6,108 nucleotides of DNA, taken from the NCBI GenBank assembly GCA_030592825.1, contig JAUVIG010000234.1:1-6108 (forward strand). The letters run 5' to 3'. The notes beneath the pieces are model-generated. The model saw only the letters and a list, made by a program, of their open reading frames with translations. It did not search any database and was not told where the DNA came from. The translations under genes and the position numbers were made by a program. Source of the DNA: Chlorobiota bacterium. GTDB taxonomy: Bacteria > Bacteroidota > Bacteroidia > Bacteroidales > JAADGE01. Shown piece after piece: positions 5,179-6,108 of this stretch (positions within the stretch are counted from its first letter, which is position 1; each line of letters begins with the position of its first letter).

Positions 5179-6108
5179 TCATTCGCTAAGGTTGAGAATC
5201 CCCCGTTTTTCAATAATCGAATCTAACAACGCCACACCTATATCTGCATTATACATTGAGTCAGAAATCACATCGAAATTTTTCGCTGAAAATACAGGAA
5301 TGTTTTTAATGCCTAATTCACGGGGTGTTAATTTTTTTTCTGATAAGCATTCCATTAGCCACGACAGTACTCCTCCGACCGAGATGGCATCAAATCCGTA
5401 CATATCGGCCCGGTGATTTAGTTTTTCAGCAGCACGTTGGTCAAAAATTCCTGTCAGAGGCCCCATTGCCTGATAAGGTTCATAATCTTTTTTATATTTA
5501 CCATGCATTTTTTTGCAGACCGCAACACAGGGTTCACCGCAATTTTTCTGATTTTTCGGTTTAATAGTTTCTTCGTTGAATTGTTTGAGATAGTGGTTAA
5601 CAATAAATTTATCATGAATTTCAAGGCGCTCACTTTCATCCATATAAATGCTTTTATAATTAAACGAGAACATGCTGCCGCCAATATTTACGTAATTTAC
5701 TCCAAACGTTCCGCCGGTTTCAAATTTCGGGTCAAAACGATATTTGGTTGTAACTTCCAAATCTTTGGCAGTTAATTTCATTTGATATTTATCAACAAAC
5801 CATTGATCGGCAACTTTACGGTCGCGAAAGTCTTCATCAATAAATGTCCCTCCGTAAATTACAGCAGCAATACCGTGTTCTTGAAAAAGTTTAGTCCCAA
5901 AACCGCCTCTTCCTGCCCATGTATCTGTATAGCTTAATTCTCCTTTAATGATCGGAACAGAACAAATTGCACCAAAATCAGTAGCCTGCGATGCAGGGCC
6001 TGTTACCAATATACGCGGATTGTTGCTGTACCTTTCACCAAATAAGTTAAAGACATGATCCATTAAAGAATATACACCTTTTCGGCCTTCGTTCCATACA
6101 TTCTGTAT
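5179..6108 (-). CDS. Tungsten-type aldehyde:ferredoxin oxidoreductase (AOR family), 5'-truncated, ends at premature TGA
   Basis: The frame is open to the window edge (it encodes IQNVWNEGRKGVYSL before the ATG at 6063), so the N-terminal tungstopterin domain lies outside. AOR enzymes oxidise aldehydes to acids with ferredoxin, using a tungsten-bispyranopterin and one [4Fe-4S] cluster, in the cytoplasm of anaerobes. Visible AOR motifs are: ILVTGPASQATDFGAI and AGRGGFG (pterin-binding region, about residues 18-56 from that ATG); NCGEPCVAVC with Cys175, 179 and 183 as cluster ligands (codons 5539-5541, 5527-5529, 5515-5517); YEPYQAMGPLTGIFD; and RADMYGFDAISVGG, matching the DxLGLDTIS region. The spacing is CX3CX3C, whereas the P. 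furiosus enzyme has CX2CX3C, suggesting a divergent subfamily whose substrate I cannot name. The frame stops at TGA after GILNLSE, where relatives have LAEG. The region looks richer in G+C than the neighbouring genes. Confidence 0.88.
   Translation of the reverse strand: MQNVWNEGRKGVYSLMDHVFNLFGERYSNNPRILVTGPASQATDFGAICSVPIIKGELSYTDTWAGRGGFGTKLFQEHGIAAVIYGGTFIDEDFRDRKVADQWFVDKYQMKLTAKDLEVTTKYRFDPKFETGGTFGVNYVNIGGSMFSFNYKSIYMDESERLEIHDKFIVNHYLKQFNEETIKPKNQKNCGEPCVAVCKKMHGKYKKDYEPYQAMGPLTGIFDQRAAEKLNHRADMYGFDAISVGGVLSWLMECLSEKKLTPRELGIKNIPVFSAKNFDVISDSMYNADIGVALLDSIIEKRGILNLSE

Noticed and set aside
4959..5213. Minus-strand 84-codon frame across the TGA, as evidence for a frameshift
   Set aside because: Its translation has no AOR similarity, and the AOR frame resumes in the original phase, so the lesion is a substitution and not an indel.
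5437..5775. Plus-strand open frames over the AOR gene
   Set aside because: They are low-complexity, Phe- and Ile-rich shadows of the minus-strand AOR coding sequence.
4606..6108. Alternative genetic code with TGA read as glycine (as in SR1/Gracilibacteria)
   Set aside because: The TGA does fall on a Gly position, but it is the only in-frame TGA in about 1,800 codons of the four genes. A genome using TGA for Gly would show many. The gene content also points to Bacteroidetes.

Overview
The window looks like chromosomal DNA from an anaerobic member of the Bacteroidetes (Bacteroidales-like). This is inferred from strong AT bias, weak Shine-Dalgarno signals, a TAnnTTTG-type -7 box in the divergent promoter region, a TPR protein family that I know from Bacteroidales, and a tungsten-type aldehyde:ferredoxin oxidoreductase (AOR). 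Nothing here fixes genus or species.

Layout, left to right. (1) The 3' end of a plus-strand gene for a Schlafen-type AlbA_2 / winged-helix protein (3-476). (2) A short convergent gap with a 14-bp inverted repeat, probably a two-way terminator (476-522). (3) A large minus-strand gene for a cytoplasmic TPR protein of 725 residues (587-2764). (4) A 160-bp AT-rich divergent promoter region (2765-2924). (5) A plus-strand membrane histidine kinase without receiver domain (2925-4319). (6) A convergent gap of 286 bp (4320-4605), almost filled by a nested palindromic element. Two inverted REP-like units, each GTAG plus a GC-rich hairpin, flank a perfect 21-bp inverted repeat, and weak outer inverted ends may lie beyond them. 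(7) A minus-strand AOR gene (4606 to beyond 6108) interrupted by one in-frame TGA at 5179-5181.

The genes do not form an obvious pathway. The kinase and TPR genes share a divergent promoter region but have no recognisable functional link, and no response regulator is present. The two most notable points are the REP doublet and the AOR interruption. The TGA sits exactly where AOR proteins have a conserved glycine (the LAEG motif), the frame stays open on both sides, and the fourth Fe-S cysteine lies downstream. This points to a recent nonsense mutation (GGA to TGA) or a sequence error, with recoding as a remote alternative. I did not find a clearly new multi-gene system.
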